64,000 nucleotides of DNA from Phenylobacterium sp. (GTDB lineage: Bacteria; Pseudomonadota; Alphaproteobacteria; Caulobacterales; Caulobacteraceae): NCBI RefSeq assembly GCF_030693405.1, contig NZ_JAUYAW010000037.1, forward strand, positions 1 to 64,000, given 5' to 3'. Numbering within the stretch: the first letter of the stretch is position 1; the number at the start of each line of letters is the position of its first letter. Positions 9,779 through 17,747 of the stretch are shown in pieces. The notes below the pieces were generated by a model that saw only the letters and a list, made by a program, of their open reading frames with translations, was not told the DNA's origin and did no database searches. The position numbers and the translations under genes were made by a program.

Positions 9779-10672
9779 CTATTCGGCGCGATTTCGCCAG
9801 GCGAGCAAGAGGGGGGCGACCTGATTGGGCCGAAGCGCGATGATCAGCACACCCGCCAGGGCCACCGCCGTGCCGATGGCCATGCGCGGCCCGAAGGGGT
9901 CGCTCATGATCATCACGCCCAGCGCAATAGTGGCGAGCGGCGTCATCAGGGTGAGCGGCGAGATCAGATTGGCCTCATAGCGCTGGATCAGGCCGTAATA
10001 GGCGGTATGGGCGGCCACAGAGACCACCACCGCCGAAAACACCACCGCCACCAGGAAGGGCCAGCCGGCGGCGACGCCCGCCTGAACCTGCCCAGGCTCG
10101 AGCCACAGGGACAGGGCCGCCAGCGGCCAGAAGGAGGCGAAGCCCACCCAGGCCTGGAACTGAAGCGGTCGGACCCCGCCCATCTGTTTCATCATCACCG
10201 CGCCGAGCGAGCCCAGGAAGGCCGCGGCGACCACGAACAGCAGGCCCGTGGAGACCACGAACCCGCCCGGATCCCACATGACCAGCAGAGCGCCCGACAA
10301 GGTCAGTGTGATGCCGATGCCCCGTCGCCAGCGGACCTGTTCGCCCAGCATGACCATGGACAGCACTGTGGTGATGGGGACGCCCAGCTGGATGACCACG
10401 GCCGCCGCCGAAGCCGTGGCGGTCTGCAGGCCGATGAACAGCAGAGCGAAATTGCCGCCCCCCATCAGCAGGGCCACCACCAGCAGTCGCCAGCGGGGGC
10501 GCGGCATCGGCAGCAGCCAGGGCAGCGTGATCAGCGCCACCAGGGCGAAGCGCACGGCGGCATAGAACAGCGGCGGCACGGCGAGATCGGCCACCACGTA
10601 CTTCGAAATGATGTTGTTGGTCGCCCAGATGAGACAGACGAGGACGATCAGGGCGAAGTCGCGCAGGGCCAT
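9779..10672 (-). CDS. EamA/DMT-family membrane exporter
   Basis: A 297-residue protein of about ten transmembrane helices built as two EamA repeats, with the usual N-terminal WATNNIISKYVV segment. Drug/metabolite transporters of this family export amino acids or other metabolites, or drugs, across the inner membrane; the substrate cannot be read from sequence. It is the first gene of the minus-strand unit that continues into the amidase and PaiB-like gene, but spacing alone does not prove a functional link. Confidence 0.88.
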   Translation of the reverse strand: MALRDFALIVLVCLIWATNNIISKYVVADLAVPPLFYAAVRFALVALITLPWLLPMPRPRWRLLVVALLMGGGNFALLFIGLQTATASAAAVVIQLGVPITTVLSMVMLGEQVRWRRGIGITLTLSGALLVMWDPGGFVVSTGLLFVVAAAFLGSLGAVMMKQMGGVRPLQFQAWVGFASFWPLAALSLWLEPGQVQAGVAAGWPFLVAVVFSAVVVSVAAHTAYYGLIQRYEANLISPLTLMTPLATIALGVMIMSDPFGPRMAIGTAVALAGVLIIALRPNQVAPLLLAWRNRAE

Positions 10673-10761
10673 ACTGTGGCCTTAAGCGCGCTTCGAGGGC
10701 GCAAGGCAAGACGAATGCGCGCCGCCCGGCGGCGAACCGGGCGGCGCGCAGGTGTTCAACC

Positions 10762-11907
10762 TCAGGCCGCCTTGCCGAAGGAAAGGGCCTCATAGCGGGC
10801 CAGGTGATGGTCGGTGGAGCCGAAGGCCCCCTCGATCATGGTGGCGCGCTTGAAGTAGTGGCCGATGGCCATTTCGTCGGTGATGGCCATGCCCCCATGG
10901 AGCTGGACGGCGTTCTGGCCGACGAAGCGGCAGGCCTTGCCGATCTGGACCTTCGCGGCCGAGATCGCCTGGGCGCGCGCGTGCGCCTCTTCCGACAGGC
11001 GGATCGTGGCCATGTAGGTCATGGAGATGGACTGTTCGAGTTGGATGAACATATCCACCATCCGGTGCTGCAGCACCTGGAAGGACGAGATCGGAACCCC
11101 GAACTGCTTGCGCGTGCGGGTGTACTCCACCGTGCCTTCCTGCAATCGGCGCAGCACGCCGCAGGCCTCGGCGCAGGTGGCGGCGATGGCCTCGTCCATG
11201 ACTTTTTCCACCAGCGGCAGGCCGGCGCCCTCGGGGCCGATCAGGGCGTCAACGCCCACCGAGACGTTCTCAAAGGTGACTTCCGAGGCGCGCTGACCGT
11301 CCACCGTCGGATAGTCGCGGGTGGTGACGCCCTTGGCGTTCTTGTCCACCAGGAAGACCGAGACGCCTTGGGCGTCGCGCTGGCCGCCGCCGGTGCGGGC
11401 GGTGACGATCAGGTGGGTGGCCCACGGCGCGCCGATGACCACGGCCTTCTGGCCGTTGATCACATAGCCCGTGCCGTCCTTGGTCGCGGTGGTCTTCAAG
11501 TCCTGCCAGGTATAGCGGGCCTGAGGCTCGGCATAGGCGAAGGCGAAGATGGCGTCACCGGCGATGATCTTCTCGATCAGGTCCGCGGCCGCCCCATGGC
11601 CGGAGTGCTTCAGGAAGCCGCCGCCGATCACCACCGTGCCCATATAGGGCTCGACGACCAGGGCTTTGCCGAACTCTTCCATGACGACCATGTTCTCAAC
11701 CGGGCCGCCGCCCAGGCCGCCCAGCTCCTCGGAGAAGGGCGCGCCGAGGATGCCGAGTTCTTCGGCGAAGGCCTTCCAGACCTCCGGCCGCCACCCGGCC
11801 TCGCTCTTGATCGCCGCACGGCGGGCGTCGAAGGCGTAGTTGTCAGCCAGATAGCTCGCGACCGTGTCGCGCAGCATCGACTGTTCGTCTGTGAAGCTGA
11901 AGTCCAT
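10762..11907 (-). CDS. Acyl-CoA dehydrogenase family protein (short form)
   Basis: A FAD-dependent acyl-CoA dehydrogenase of 381 residues: N-terminal helical domain (MDFSFTDEQSMLRDTVASYL), a middle beta-domain that contacts FAD and a C-terminal helical domain with QLHGGMAITDEM. Such enzymes oxidise acyl-CoA thioesters at the alpha-beta bond and pass electrons to ETF. A good AAGGAGA ribosome site stands 7 nt before the ATG. It lies 192 nt downstream of a second, longer acyl-CoA dehydrogenase in the same direction; such pairs often form heteromeric enzymes for bulky side chains such as steroids. The substrate is unknown. Confidence 0.93.
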   Translation of the reverse strand: MDFSFTDEQSMLRDTVASYLADNYAFDARRAAIKSEAGWRPEVWKAFAEELGILGAPFSEELGGLGGGPVENMVVMEEFGKALVVEPYMGTVVIGGGFLKHSGHGAAADLIEKIIAGDAIFAFAYAEPQARYTWQDLKTTATKDGTGYVINGQKAVVIGAPWATHLIVTARTGGGQRDAQGVSVFLVDKNAKGVTTRDYPTVDGQRASEVTFENVSVGVDALIGPEGAGLPLVEKVMDEAIAATCAEACGVLRRLQEGTVEYTRTRKQFGVPISSFQVLQHRMVDMFIQLEQSISMTYMATIRLSEEAHARAQAISAAKVQIGKACRFVGQNAVQLHGGMAITDEMAIGHYFKRATMIEGAFGSTDHHLARYEALSFGKAA

Positions 11908-11924
11908 GGAGAAATCTCCTTATC

Positions 11925-12085
11925 AGAGCCCCTCCCCCTTGCGGGGAGGGGTTGGGGCGCTGCGGCCGTTGAGGGAACCGCCCTCGTCCTTCGAGTCCCC
12001 TGCGGGGCGCCTCAGGACGAGGGCGTACTGGCCCGCCTGCTCCACCTTAACCTGAGGTGCGAGCGGAGCGAGCCTCGAAGGATCT
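11925..12085. repeat. Palindromic intergenic repeat block between the two acyl-CoA dehydrogenase genes
   Basis: Three hairpin-like units fill the gap. Unit one: CCCCTCCCC (11929-11937) with GGGGAGGGG (11943-11951). Unit two: GCCCTCGTCCT (11980-11990) with AGGACGAGGGC (12014-12024). Unit three: CCTGAGGTGCGAGC...CCTCGAAGG (12051-12081), an imperfect palindrome. They resemble the GC-rich REP-like intergenic repeats common in Caulobacteraceae genomes. They could fold in the transcript between the two genes. Confidence 0.6.
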
Positions 12086-12099
12086 GCGCCGGCTACGGC

Positions 12100-13302
12100 T
12101 CAGAGACCCAGCACCATCTTGGCGATGATGTTGCGCTGGATCTCGTTGGAGCCGCCGTAGATCGAGGTCTTACGGCCGTTGAAATAATCGCCGGCCACGC
12201 CGTCGGCATAGCTGGGGCCGATATTGGCGTTGTGGCCGAGGTTGTGCAGGAAGGGGGCGCCGTAATGGCCGGCGGCCTCCAGGGCGAGTTCCTGCAGGCG
12301 CTGCTGGATCTCGGTGCCCTTGATCTTGAGGATCGAGGATTCCGGTCCCGGACCCTTGCCGCTGGATTCCCCGGCGAGCGTGCGCAGCTCGGTGAACTCC
12401 AGGGCGGTGAGATCGATCTCAAGCTCGGCCACCTTGCGCTTGAAGAAGGTGTCCGACAGCAGCGGGCCGCCCAGATCGCTCATCTCGGTAGTGGCCATTT
12501 CGCGCAGGCGTTCCAGGCCGCGCTTGGAGCGCGCGACGCCGGCGATGCCCGAACGTTCGTGGGCCAGCAAGGCCTTAGCGCAGGTCCAGCCCTGGTTTTC
12601 GTGGAAGATGCGGTTCTCGACAGGCACCTTCACATTGTCGAGGAAGACGTCGTTGACCTCGTGGCCGCCTTCCAGGGTGATGATCGGGCGAACCTCGATG
12701 CCGGGGCTCTTCATGTCGATCAGCAGGAAGCTGATGCCAGCCTGCGGCTTGGAGTCCGGATCGGTGCGAACCAGGAAGAAGCCCCAGTCGGCGAACTGGC
12801 CAAGCGTCGTCCAGGTCTTCTGACCGTTGACGATGTAGTATTCCTTGCCGTCGTCGCCGGTGACGCGTTCAGCCTTGGTCTTGAGCGAGGCGAGGTCAGA
12901 ACCGGCGCCGGGTTCGGAATACCCCTGACACCACCAGACTTCGCCATTGTAGATCCCGGGCAGGAACTTCGCCTTCTGCTCCTCGGTGCCGAACGTATAG
13001 ACCACCGGGGCCAGCATGCTGACGCCGAAGGGCAGGACGGCCAGGGTGTCGGCGCGGGCCTGTTCCTCGGACCAGATGTATTTCTGAGTGGGCGTCCAGC
13101 CAGTGCCGCCGTGCTCGACGGGCCAGGACGGGGCGACCCAGCCCTTCTTGGCCAGCACCTTGTGCCAGGCCAGATAGTCTTCCTTGCTCAGCGGTTCGCC
13201 GCTGTCCTGCTTGGCCCGCAGGTCCTTGGGATAGTTCTCGGCGATGAAGGTCCGCACTTCCTCGCGGAAGGCGACGTCCTCGGGGGAGAAATCAAGATTC
13301 AT
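12100..13302 (-). CDS. Acyl-CoA dehydrogenase family protein (long form)
   Basis: A 400-residue acyl-CoA dehydrogenase. It contains the FAD-binding WWCQGYSEPGAGSDLASLKT stretch near residue 130, the K-T-W-T-T segment and the C-terminal YGGSNEIQRNIIAKMVLGL, in which the ID/GGS-NEIQ signature is typical. It probably acts with the shorter paralogue downstream as a two-subunit enzyme. An AGGGAG ribosome site precedes the ATG. The divergent region upstream carries a near-perfect palindrome (13391-13404) that may bind an acyl-CoA-responsive regulator. The natural substrate cannot be predicted. Confidence 0.93.
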   Translation of the reverse strand: MNLDFSPEDVAFREEVRTFIAENYPKDLRAKQDSGEPLSKEDYLAWHKVLAKKGWVAPSWPVEHGGTGWTPTQKYIWSEEQARADTLAVLPFGVSMLAPVVYTFGTEEQKAKFLPGIYNGEVWWCQGYSEPGAGSDLASLKTKAERVTGDDGKEYYIVNGQKTWTTLGQFADWGFFLVRTDPDSKPQAGISFLLIDMKSPGIEVRPIITLEGGHEVNDVFLDNVKVPVENRIFHENQGWTCAKALLAHERSGIAGVARSKRGLERLREMATTEMSDLGGPLLSDTFFKRKVAELEIDLTALEFTELRTLAGESSGKGPGPESSILKIKGTEIQQRLQELALEAAGHYGAPFLHNLGHNANIGPSYADGVAGDYFNGRKTSIYGGSNEIQRNIIAKMVLGL

Positions 13303-13390
13303 GGGGCGCTCCCTGGCTGCTCCTGGGTCGGCGAGACTGTCGCCGACGCTCGGGGCGGGACAATAGGCGCACCCGCGACGGGAGAAAAGA

Positions 13391-13404
13391 TGACGCTAAC
13401 GTCA
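13391..13404. promoter_or_regulatory. Candidate operator palindrome upstream of acyl-CoA dehydrogenase
   Basis: TGACGCTAACGTCA is a 14-bp palindrome with one mismatched pair near the centre, and a further ACGT follows within 5 bp. It lies 89-102 nt upstream of the minus-strand ATG at 13302 and about 76 nt before the plus-strand EEP gene. ACGT-rich palindromes of this type are known for LiuR/FadP-type regulators of acyl-CoA catabolism; that link is inference. Confidence 0.4.
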
Positions 13405-13479
13405 ACGTAACTGGCTTCAGCCTTTCGGCGCTGTCCGCCTCTTGCCTGAGGGCGTTCGGACGCGCAGAACACCGGCCCT

Positions 13480-14211
13480 ATGCCCCGCATCCTCACCTAC
13501 AATGTCCATCGTTGCGTCGGAACCGACCGTCGCCTGGACGTGGCCCGTGTCGCAGACGTCATCGCCGCCCTGGAGCCGGACATCGTGGCCCTGCAGGAGC
13601 TGGATGTGGGCCGCATGCGCACCAATGGGGTCGATCAGGCCCACGAGATCGCCCGGCGTCTGGAGATGGCGTTTCACTTCCATCCGGCCATGAAGGTGGA
13701 GGAGGAGCTCTATGGCGACGCCATCCTGACCCGCCACCCCGAGCGGAAGATCAGGTCCGCCGCCCTGCCCGGCCACGAACGGGTTTCGCAGCTGGAGCCC
13801 CGGGGCGCTTTATGGGTTTCGGTCGAGTTGGACGGCCGTGAGCTGCAGGTCTTCAACACCCATCTGGGCCTTGTGCCGCGGGAACAGCAGAACCAGGCCA
13901 CAGCCCTGGCTGGCCCTGGGTGGCTTGGTCACCCTGATCGCCAGGGCCCCACCATCCTGCTGGGCGATTTCAACGTCACCTCAGCTTCCCAGGTCTATCG
14001 GACCTTGAGCGAAAAGCTGCGGCCCGCGCGTCGGCTGGCCGAAACGAAGTCCCCCTCAGCGACCTTCCCGTCAGTTCTGCCGGTGCTGAGGATCGACCAT
14101 GTGTTCGTGAGCGACGAGGTGCGGGTGCTGGACGTCTTCGCCCCCTATGATCCCACCACGCGCATCGCCTCGGATCATCTGCCGCTGGTGATGGATTTCG
14201 AGCTGGCCTGA
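13480..14211 (+). CDS. Endonuclease/exonuclease/phosphatase (EEP) family hydrolase
   Basis: A 243-residue cytoplasmic EEP-fold protein. Motifs of the Mg2+-dependent phosphohydrolase site are visible: TYNVHRC at residues 6-12, LQELD at 38-42 (metal-binding Glu), LLGDFNVTS in the C-terminal half and SDHLPLV near 231-237 (catalytic His). Families with this fold cleave DNA, RNA, phosphoinositides or sphingomyelin. The convergent neighbour is a phospholipase D-type enzyme, a pairing seen in alphaproteobacteria, which suggests a lipid phosphodiester substrate, but this is inference. The last 37 nt overlap the 3' end of that neighbour. Confidence 0.85.
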   Translation: MPRILTYNVHRCVGTDRRLDVARVADVIAALEPDIVALQELDVGRMRTNGVDQAHEIARRLEMAFHFHPAMKVEEELYGDAILTRHPERKIRSAALPGHERVSQLEPRGALWVSVELDGRELQVFNTHLGLVPREQQNQATALAGPGWLGHPDRQGPTILLGDFNVTSASQVYRTLSEKLRPARRLAETKSPSATFPSVLPVLRIDHVFVSDEVRVLDVFAPYDPTTRIASDHLPLVMDFELA

Positions 14212-15683
14212 AGGGCGCGCTCCCGCCCCTCGGCGACGGCCTGATGGAGCCGCCGCGCCGCCTGATAGAGACGCTCGCGGCGCCGAAACACCCGCCAGGA
14301 GTCCGCCACGTCGGCCGGATCCCCAATGTGAAAGGCGGCGATCACGTTTCCCAGGGTCGCCATCTTCCGCGGCCCCAGAAGCCGCAGCCGGCGATCGGTG
14401 TTCAGGGCGGTGATGGCGCCGCCGAGGCTGCCTCGTTCCTGCCGGGCCTTGGCCACGGCGTCGCCGGTGCACCCCATGAAGTGGCCGACCAGCCGGTCAC
14501 GCAGGGCGCCGATGGCCCGGCGGTCGTCGTCGTTCCGCGCCTCCACCGCCAGCTCGCACTCGGTGTCGAAACCCCCTGAGCGGTTGTTGAGGTTAGCTGA
14601 CCCGACCCGGGCCAGGCGGTCATCGATGATGGTCACCTTGGAATGGACGATCACCTCCTGGCCCGAGCGGGTGACCGGCCAGTAGGCGTGCAGCCGCCCG
14701 AAGATGTCAGCCGCCTGGAGGCGCCACAGCATGTTGTTCCGCGCCCGGTCCATGGTCAGCTGGTCGAACCAGCTCGGGCTGTAGCCGGTCGAGATCAGCA
14801 CCACCTCAGGTCCCTTGGGATCGGCCAGCCGGGCGGCCAGGGCCTCGGCATAGATCGGCGAGGTGAAGTACTGGTTCTCCAGATAGATGATGTCCTTGGC
14901 CTCGAAGATGGAGGTGAGCGTCAGGCGACGAATCTCCTCGATCATCGCATCCCGCTTCCACGCCGGCTCGGTCCGGGCGATCGCCACCTCGACATCGTGC
15001 ATATGGGCGGGAACGCGGGTGGGCCAGGGGTCGGCGGACGATGGCGTCGACTTGGGCACCACCTCGTCGGCCGACCGGCGCCAGCGAGCCCTGAACAGGT
15101 CACCCAGCGCGCTGGCGGCCGCGCCATCGACCATCATCATCACCTCATGCCTTGGCGGGTGATAGTCCTGGTCGGGCATGATGCGCCGCTCGTCATCGTC
15201 GAGGTGCGCGGCGGTGTCCCAACGATCCACCGAAATGTCGCCGCCGCCACAGATGGCGACCGCGTCATCGACCACCAGGACCTTCTGATGGTGGCAGGCG
15301 CCCAGGGGCACCGACTCGTCCAGCCTCAGCTGAACCGTGGTGCCGCGAAACCAGCGACGTCCCCGGTGGGGAAAGAAGTTCTGGCTGGCGCTGATCGGCA
15401 AGGCCGACTTCCAGATCAGCAGGCGGATGTCCAGCTCGGGACGCCGCCGCGACAGCTCCACCAGGATGCGGCCGATCTCGTCGGGGTCGTCGGGGCCGTC
15501 AAACCCATCGGGCGCCAACCGGGTCCGCGGATCGAAGCCCCAGCCCAGCAGATAGATCGATTTCTGCGCCTTGGGGAGAATCTCGGCGAGCGCGTTGAAA
15601 TAGGCCTCGGTGTCGACGAGGAAGGCCGCCCGGCTCGCGTGTTCACGCCGCCAGCAGGTATCGCCTGGGGTCAGGATGCTCAT
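14175..15683 (-). CDS. Phospholipase D-family protein (cardiolipin synthase-like)
   Basis: About 502 residues with the two HKD catalytic motifs of the PLD superfamily: HHQKVLVVDDAVAICGGGD in the first half and HSKVTIIDDRLARVGSANL in the second. No transmembrane segment is evident. Family members hydrolyse or exchange phosphodiester bonds in phospholipids, or act as cardiolipin synthases. The frame is open to a GTG at 15731 with no ribosome site; the ATG at 15683 (MSILTPGDTCWRR) is preferred. The 3' end overlaps the convergent EEP gene by 37 nt. Confidence 0.88.
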   Translation of the reverse strand: MSILTPGDTCWRREHASRAAFLVDTEAYFNALAEILPKAQKSIYLLGWGFDPRTRLAPDGFDGPDDPDEIGRILVELSRRRPELDIRLLIWKSALPISASQNFFPHRGRRWFRGTTVQLRLDESVPLGACHHQKVLVVDDAVAICGGGDISVDRWDTAAHLDDDERRIMPDQDYHPPRHEVMMMVDGAAASALGDLFRARWRRSADEVVPKSTPSSADPWPTRVPAHMHDVEVAIARTEPAWKRDAMIEEIRRLTLTSIFEAKDIIYLENQYFTSPIYAEALAARLADPKGPEVVLISTGYSPSWFDQLTMDRARNNMLWRLQAADIFGRLHAYWPVTRSGQEVIVHSKVTIIDDRLARVGSANLNNRSGGFDTECELAVEARNDDDRRAIGALRDRLVGHFMGCTGDAVAKARQERGSLGGAITALNTDRRLRLLGPRKMATLGNVIAAFHIGDPADVADSWRVFRRRERLYQAARRLHQAVAEGRERALQASSKSITSGR

Positions 15684-15760
15684 CGCCTCTGGGTCATGCA
15701 CGGCCAAGCTCGCCAGGGCAAGAAGGCGCACGATCTGGCCAGAGTTCCCGCCGCGCGATC

Positions 15761-15800
15761 AAAAAAAAAGACGGGCGCGCCCAGGGGAAGGCGCGCCCGT
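15761..15800 (-). terminator. Rho-independent terminator after the small secreted-protein gene
   Basis: On the minus strand a perfect 11-bp stem (ACGGGCGCGCC, 15790-15800, with GGCGCGCCCGT, 15771-15781) and an 8-nt loop are followed by a run of nine T (15761-15769). It is the clearest intrinsic terminator in the window and closes the gene at 15826-16191. Confidence 0.9.
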
Positions 15801-15825
15801 AAGGCTGGCGACAGCTGGATAGAGG

Positions 15826-16191
15826 TCAGTCGGCGGACGGGGCGTCAGCGCGGGCGGCCTTCACGCTCTCCTCACCGCCGAGCCAGACCTGGCAGGCGCC
15901 GGCCACCTCGTTGCGGATCTCGGCCTGCACCTTTTCGTCGGCGGACCTGGCCTGGCGGGCCGCGCGGGCCCGCTCGGTCTTGGCCCGCTCCTGCACATGC
16001 GGCGTGCGCCCGTAGCGCTGGTCGCGCAGCAGGGCGTCGATGGGCGCGGTGTCGGCCTTGACCAGGGACGAGCCGGCCAGGGCATGGCAGCGGACGGCTT
16101 GCAGATACTCGATGTCCTTCATCTCCAAGGCGCTGGCGGAGCCCGCAGCGGCGACGGCGGCGACGGCGGAAATAATGGCGATAAACTTCAT
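15826..16191 (-). CDS. Small secreted protein of unknown function
   Basis: A 121-residue protein. Residues 1-22 form a clear Sec signal peptide ending in SASA/LE, and the mature part is a charged, mainly helical chain rich in Arg, Ala and Glu with two Cys (in RCHALAG and GACQVW) that could form a periplasmic disulfide. I do not recognise the family. It has its own AT-rich upstream region and a strong terminator, so it is monocistronic. A GAGGGAG ribosome site precedes the ATG. Confidence 0.75.
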   Translation of the reverse strand: MKFIAIISAVAAVAAAGSASALEMKDIEYLQAVRCHALAGSSLVKADTAPIDALLRDQRYGRTPHVQERAKTERARAARQARSADEKVQAEIRNEVAGACQVWLGGEESVKAARADAPSAD

Positions 16192-16394
16192 GGCGTTTCT
16201 CCCTCGAAATCGATGAACACAAACTGATACGTTGTCCGCCTAAACTCAAATGAACCTTTGGAAATGAATCTCTATGAATATTAAATCCCGGTAAGGTCCA
16301 TTTATTACATGATTTTCATGAACAGCGTTCTGCGACGCCACCGCTACTTCCCACGGGCTGGCGGGGCGCAGAATTCGGCCCTAACTTGCGGGAC
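16192..16394. other. AT-rich divergent intergenic region
   Basis: About 200 nt separate the secreted-protein gene (minus) and the DUF1289 gene (plus). The stretch is unusually AT-rich for this chromosome. It holds a perfect inverted repeat CATGATTTTCATG (16308-16320) and several ATGAA repeats (16250-16280). It is likely the promoter region of the minus-strand gene; no definite promoter elements could be assigned. Confidence 0.45.
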
Positions 16395-16604
16395 ATGACT
16401 GGAAAGCCGCCGCCCCCCATCAAGACCCCCTGCATCAAGGTCTGCGTGATCGACGGGACCAGCGGTCTCTGCCTGGGCTGTTACCGGACCTTGAATGAGG
16501 TGGCCGGCTGGGCGCGGCTGTCGGCCGAGACGCGGGAAAGCCTGATGGCCGAGCTGCCCGGCCGGCGCAGCCAGATCGCCCCGGAAAAGCTCGCCATGTT
16601 CTGA
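16395..16604 (+). CDS. DUF1289-family small Cys-rich protein
   Basis: Sixty-nine residues with the DUF1289 pattern: Cys13-x3-Cys17, then Cys26-x2-Cys29, followed by YRTLNEVAGWARLS. The four cysteines probably hold a metal ion or iron-sulfur cluster. Function is unknown, although members often sit next to metabolic or stress genes. The frame begins at a TTG at 16386, but the ATG at 16395 fits the family N-terminus better. It stands alone, in front of a periplasmic protease-like gene on the same strand. Confidence 0.8.
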   Translation: MTGKPPPPIKTPCIKVCVIDGTSGLCLGCYRTLNEVAGWARLSAETRESLMAELPGRRSQIAPEKLAMF

Positions 16605-16722
16605 GCCACGCCTGGCCGACGCGGCCTCAGGACCGATTCACCGGATGCAAACCCGCAGGCCCTAGGGTGGCCTCACAACAAGGCCGAAACGGCCGATTGC
16701 CTTTGGTGAGGCGGGTGTCGAC

Positions 16723-17232
16723 ATGTTCAAGTTTGCTTTGATGACCCTTGTGGCCGCCGTCTCAGCCGTCGGCGCGGCTCAGACGGTGGTGGCCCTAGAC
16801 CCCGCCCGCGGCGCCTCGGCCCTGGTAGCGACCCTGCGGGAGGAACCTGCGCCGGCCGCCTCGGGTCATGCGACAGCGATCAGCAAGGCCAGCGACGGCC
16901 ACTACTGGGCCGAAGGTGACGTCAATGGCGCCCGGGTGCGCTTCCTGGTGGACACCGGCGCCACCGCCGTGGCGCTCACCCTGGAGGACGCACAGCGCCT
17001 GGGTTTCAAGCCTGAAGACCTCGACTATCGCCAGAAGGTGATGACCGCGTCGGGTGAGACCCGGGCCGCGGTGGTCCAACTGGCCGCCGTCTCTGTGGCC
17101 GGCGCCCGGGTCACCAATGTCGACGCCCTGGTGATCGAGAAGGGCCTGGAAAGCTCCCTGCTGGGCATGAGCTATCTGGGCCGCCTCACCCGGTTCGAGG
17201 CCACCCGCACCTCCCTGATCCTGCGCCCCTGA
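16723..17232 (+). CDS. Retropepsin-like clan AA aspartic protease, exported
   Basis: The 169-residue protein has a Sec signal-like N-terminus (residues 1-24) and a single retropepsin domain with the catalytic LVDTGATAVAL motif (Asp77) and a later LLGMSYLGRL flap-like segment. This matches the TIGR02281 group of predicted bacterial aspartic proteases, thought to act as dimers in the periplasm or membrane-bound. Targets are unknown. Its TGA overlaps the ATG of the GNAT gene by one base, so the two are translationally coupled. Confidence 0.85.
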   Translation: MFKFALMTLVAAVSAVGAAQTVVALDPARGASALVATLREEPAPAASGHATAISKASDGHYWAEGDVNGARVRFLVDTGATAVALTLEDAQRLGFKPEDLDYRQKVMTASGETRAAVVQLAAVSVAGARVTNVDALVIEKGLESSLLGMSYLGRLTRFEATRTSLILRP

Positions 17233-17747
17233 TGGCCGGGCTCGTCCTGCGCCCCATGGCGCCGCAGGACCTTCCGGCCGTCCTGGCCCTGCAGGCGCAC
17301 GGCTATCCCCCAGCCCTGCACGATTCAGCGGACGCCTTTCTCAGCCGCATGGCCCTGGCGGCCGAGCTCAACCTGACCGCCTGGCGCGACGAGACTCTGG
17401 CGGGTTACCTGATCAGCCATCCCTGGGCGGCCGGATCGCCGCCGCCGGTGGATGCGGTGCTGGATCCCGCAACTCCGGCCGACTGCTGGTATGTTCATGA
17501 CCTGTCGGTGGCGCAGGCCGCCCGTGGCCTTGGCCTCGGGAAGATCTTGCTCTCCGCCGGGCGAGAGGCGGCGATGGCGAGGGGACTGAGCCGCTCAGAG
17601 CTCATTGCGGTCGACGGCGCCGCACCCTTCTGGCGACGTCAGGGCTGGGCGGCGCCCGCCGCCATCGCGCCAGACCTGGCGTTTAAAGTGGCCGGCTATG
17701 GACCCGCCGCGGTCTTCATGACCCGCGAGGACCTGACGACCCCCTAG
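17232..17747 (+). CDS. GNAT-family N-acetyltransferase
   Basis: A 171-residue acetyltransferase. The acetyl-CoA-binding region is visible as WYVHDLSVAQAARGLGLGKIL (about residues 89-109, motif A with R-G-x-G-x-G/A pattern), and the C-terminal part carries the FWRRQGW segment common in GNATs. The substrate is not predictable. It overlaps the protease gene upstream by one base and converges on dusA with a 4-nt 3' overlap. Confidence 0.85.
   Translation: MAGLVLRPMAPQDLPAVLALQAHGYPPALHDSADAFLSRMALAAELNLTAWRDETLAGYLISHPWAAGSPPPVDAVLDPATPADCWYVHDLSVAQAARGLGLGKILLSAGREAAMARGLSRSELIAVDGAAPFWRRQGWAAPAAIAPDLAFKVAGYGPAAVFMTREDLTTP

Noticed and set aside
10804..13410. 868-residue open frame on the plus strand
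   Set aside because: It lies antisense to both acyl-CoA dehydrogenase genes, is made of low-complexity Gly/Ala/Asp/His/Gln sequence and crosses the intergenic repeats. It is a by-product of high GC.
14643..16061. 472-residue plus-strand frame
   Set aside because: Antisense to the phospholipase D gene, and runs through the intrinsic terminator at 15761-15800 and into the secreted-protein gene.
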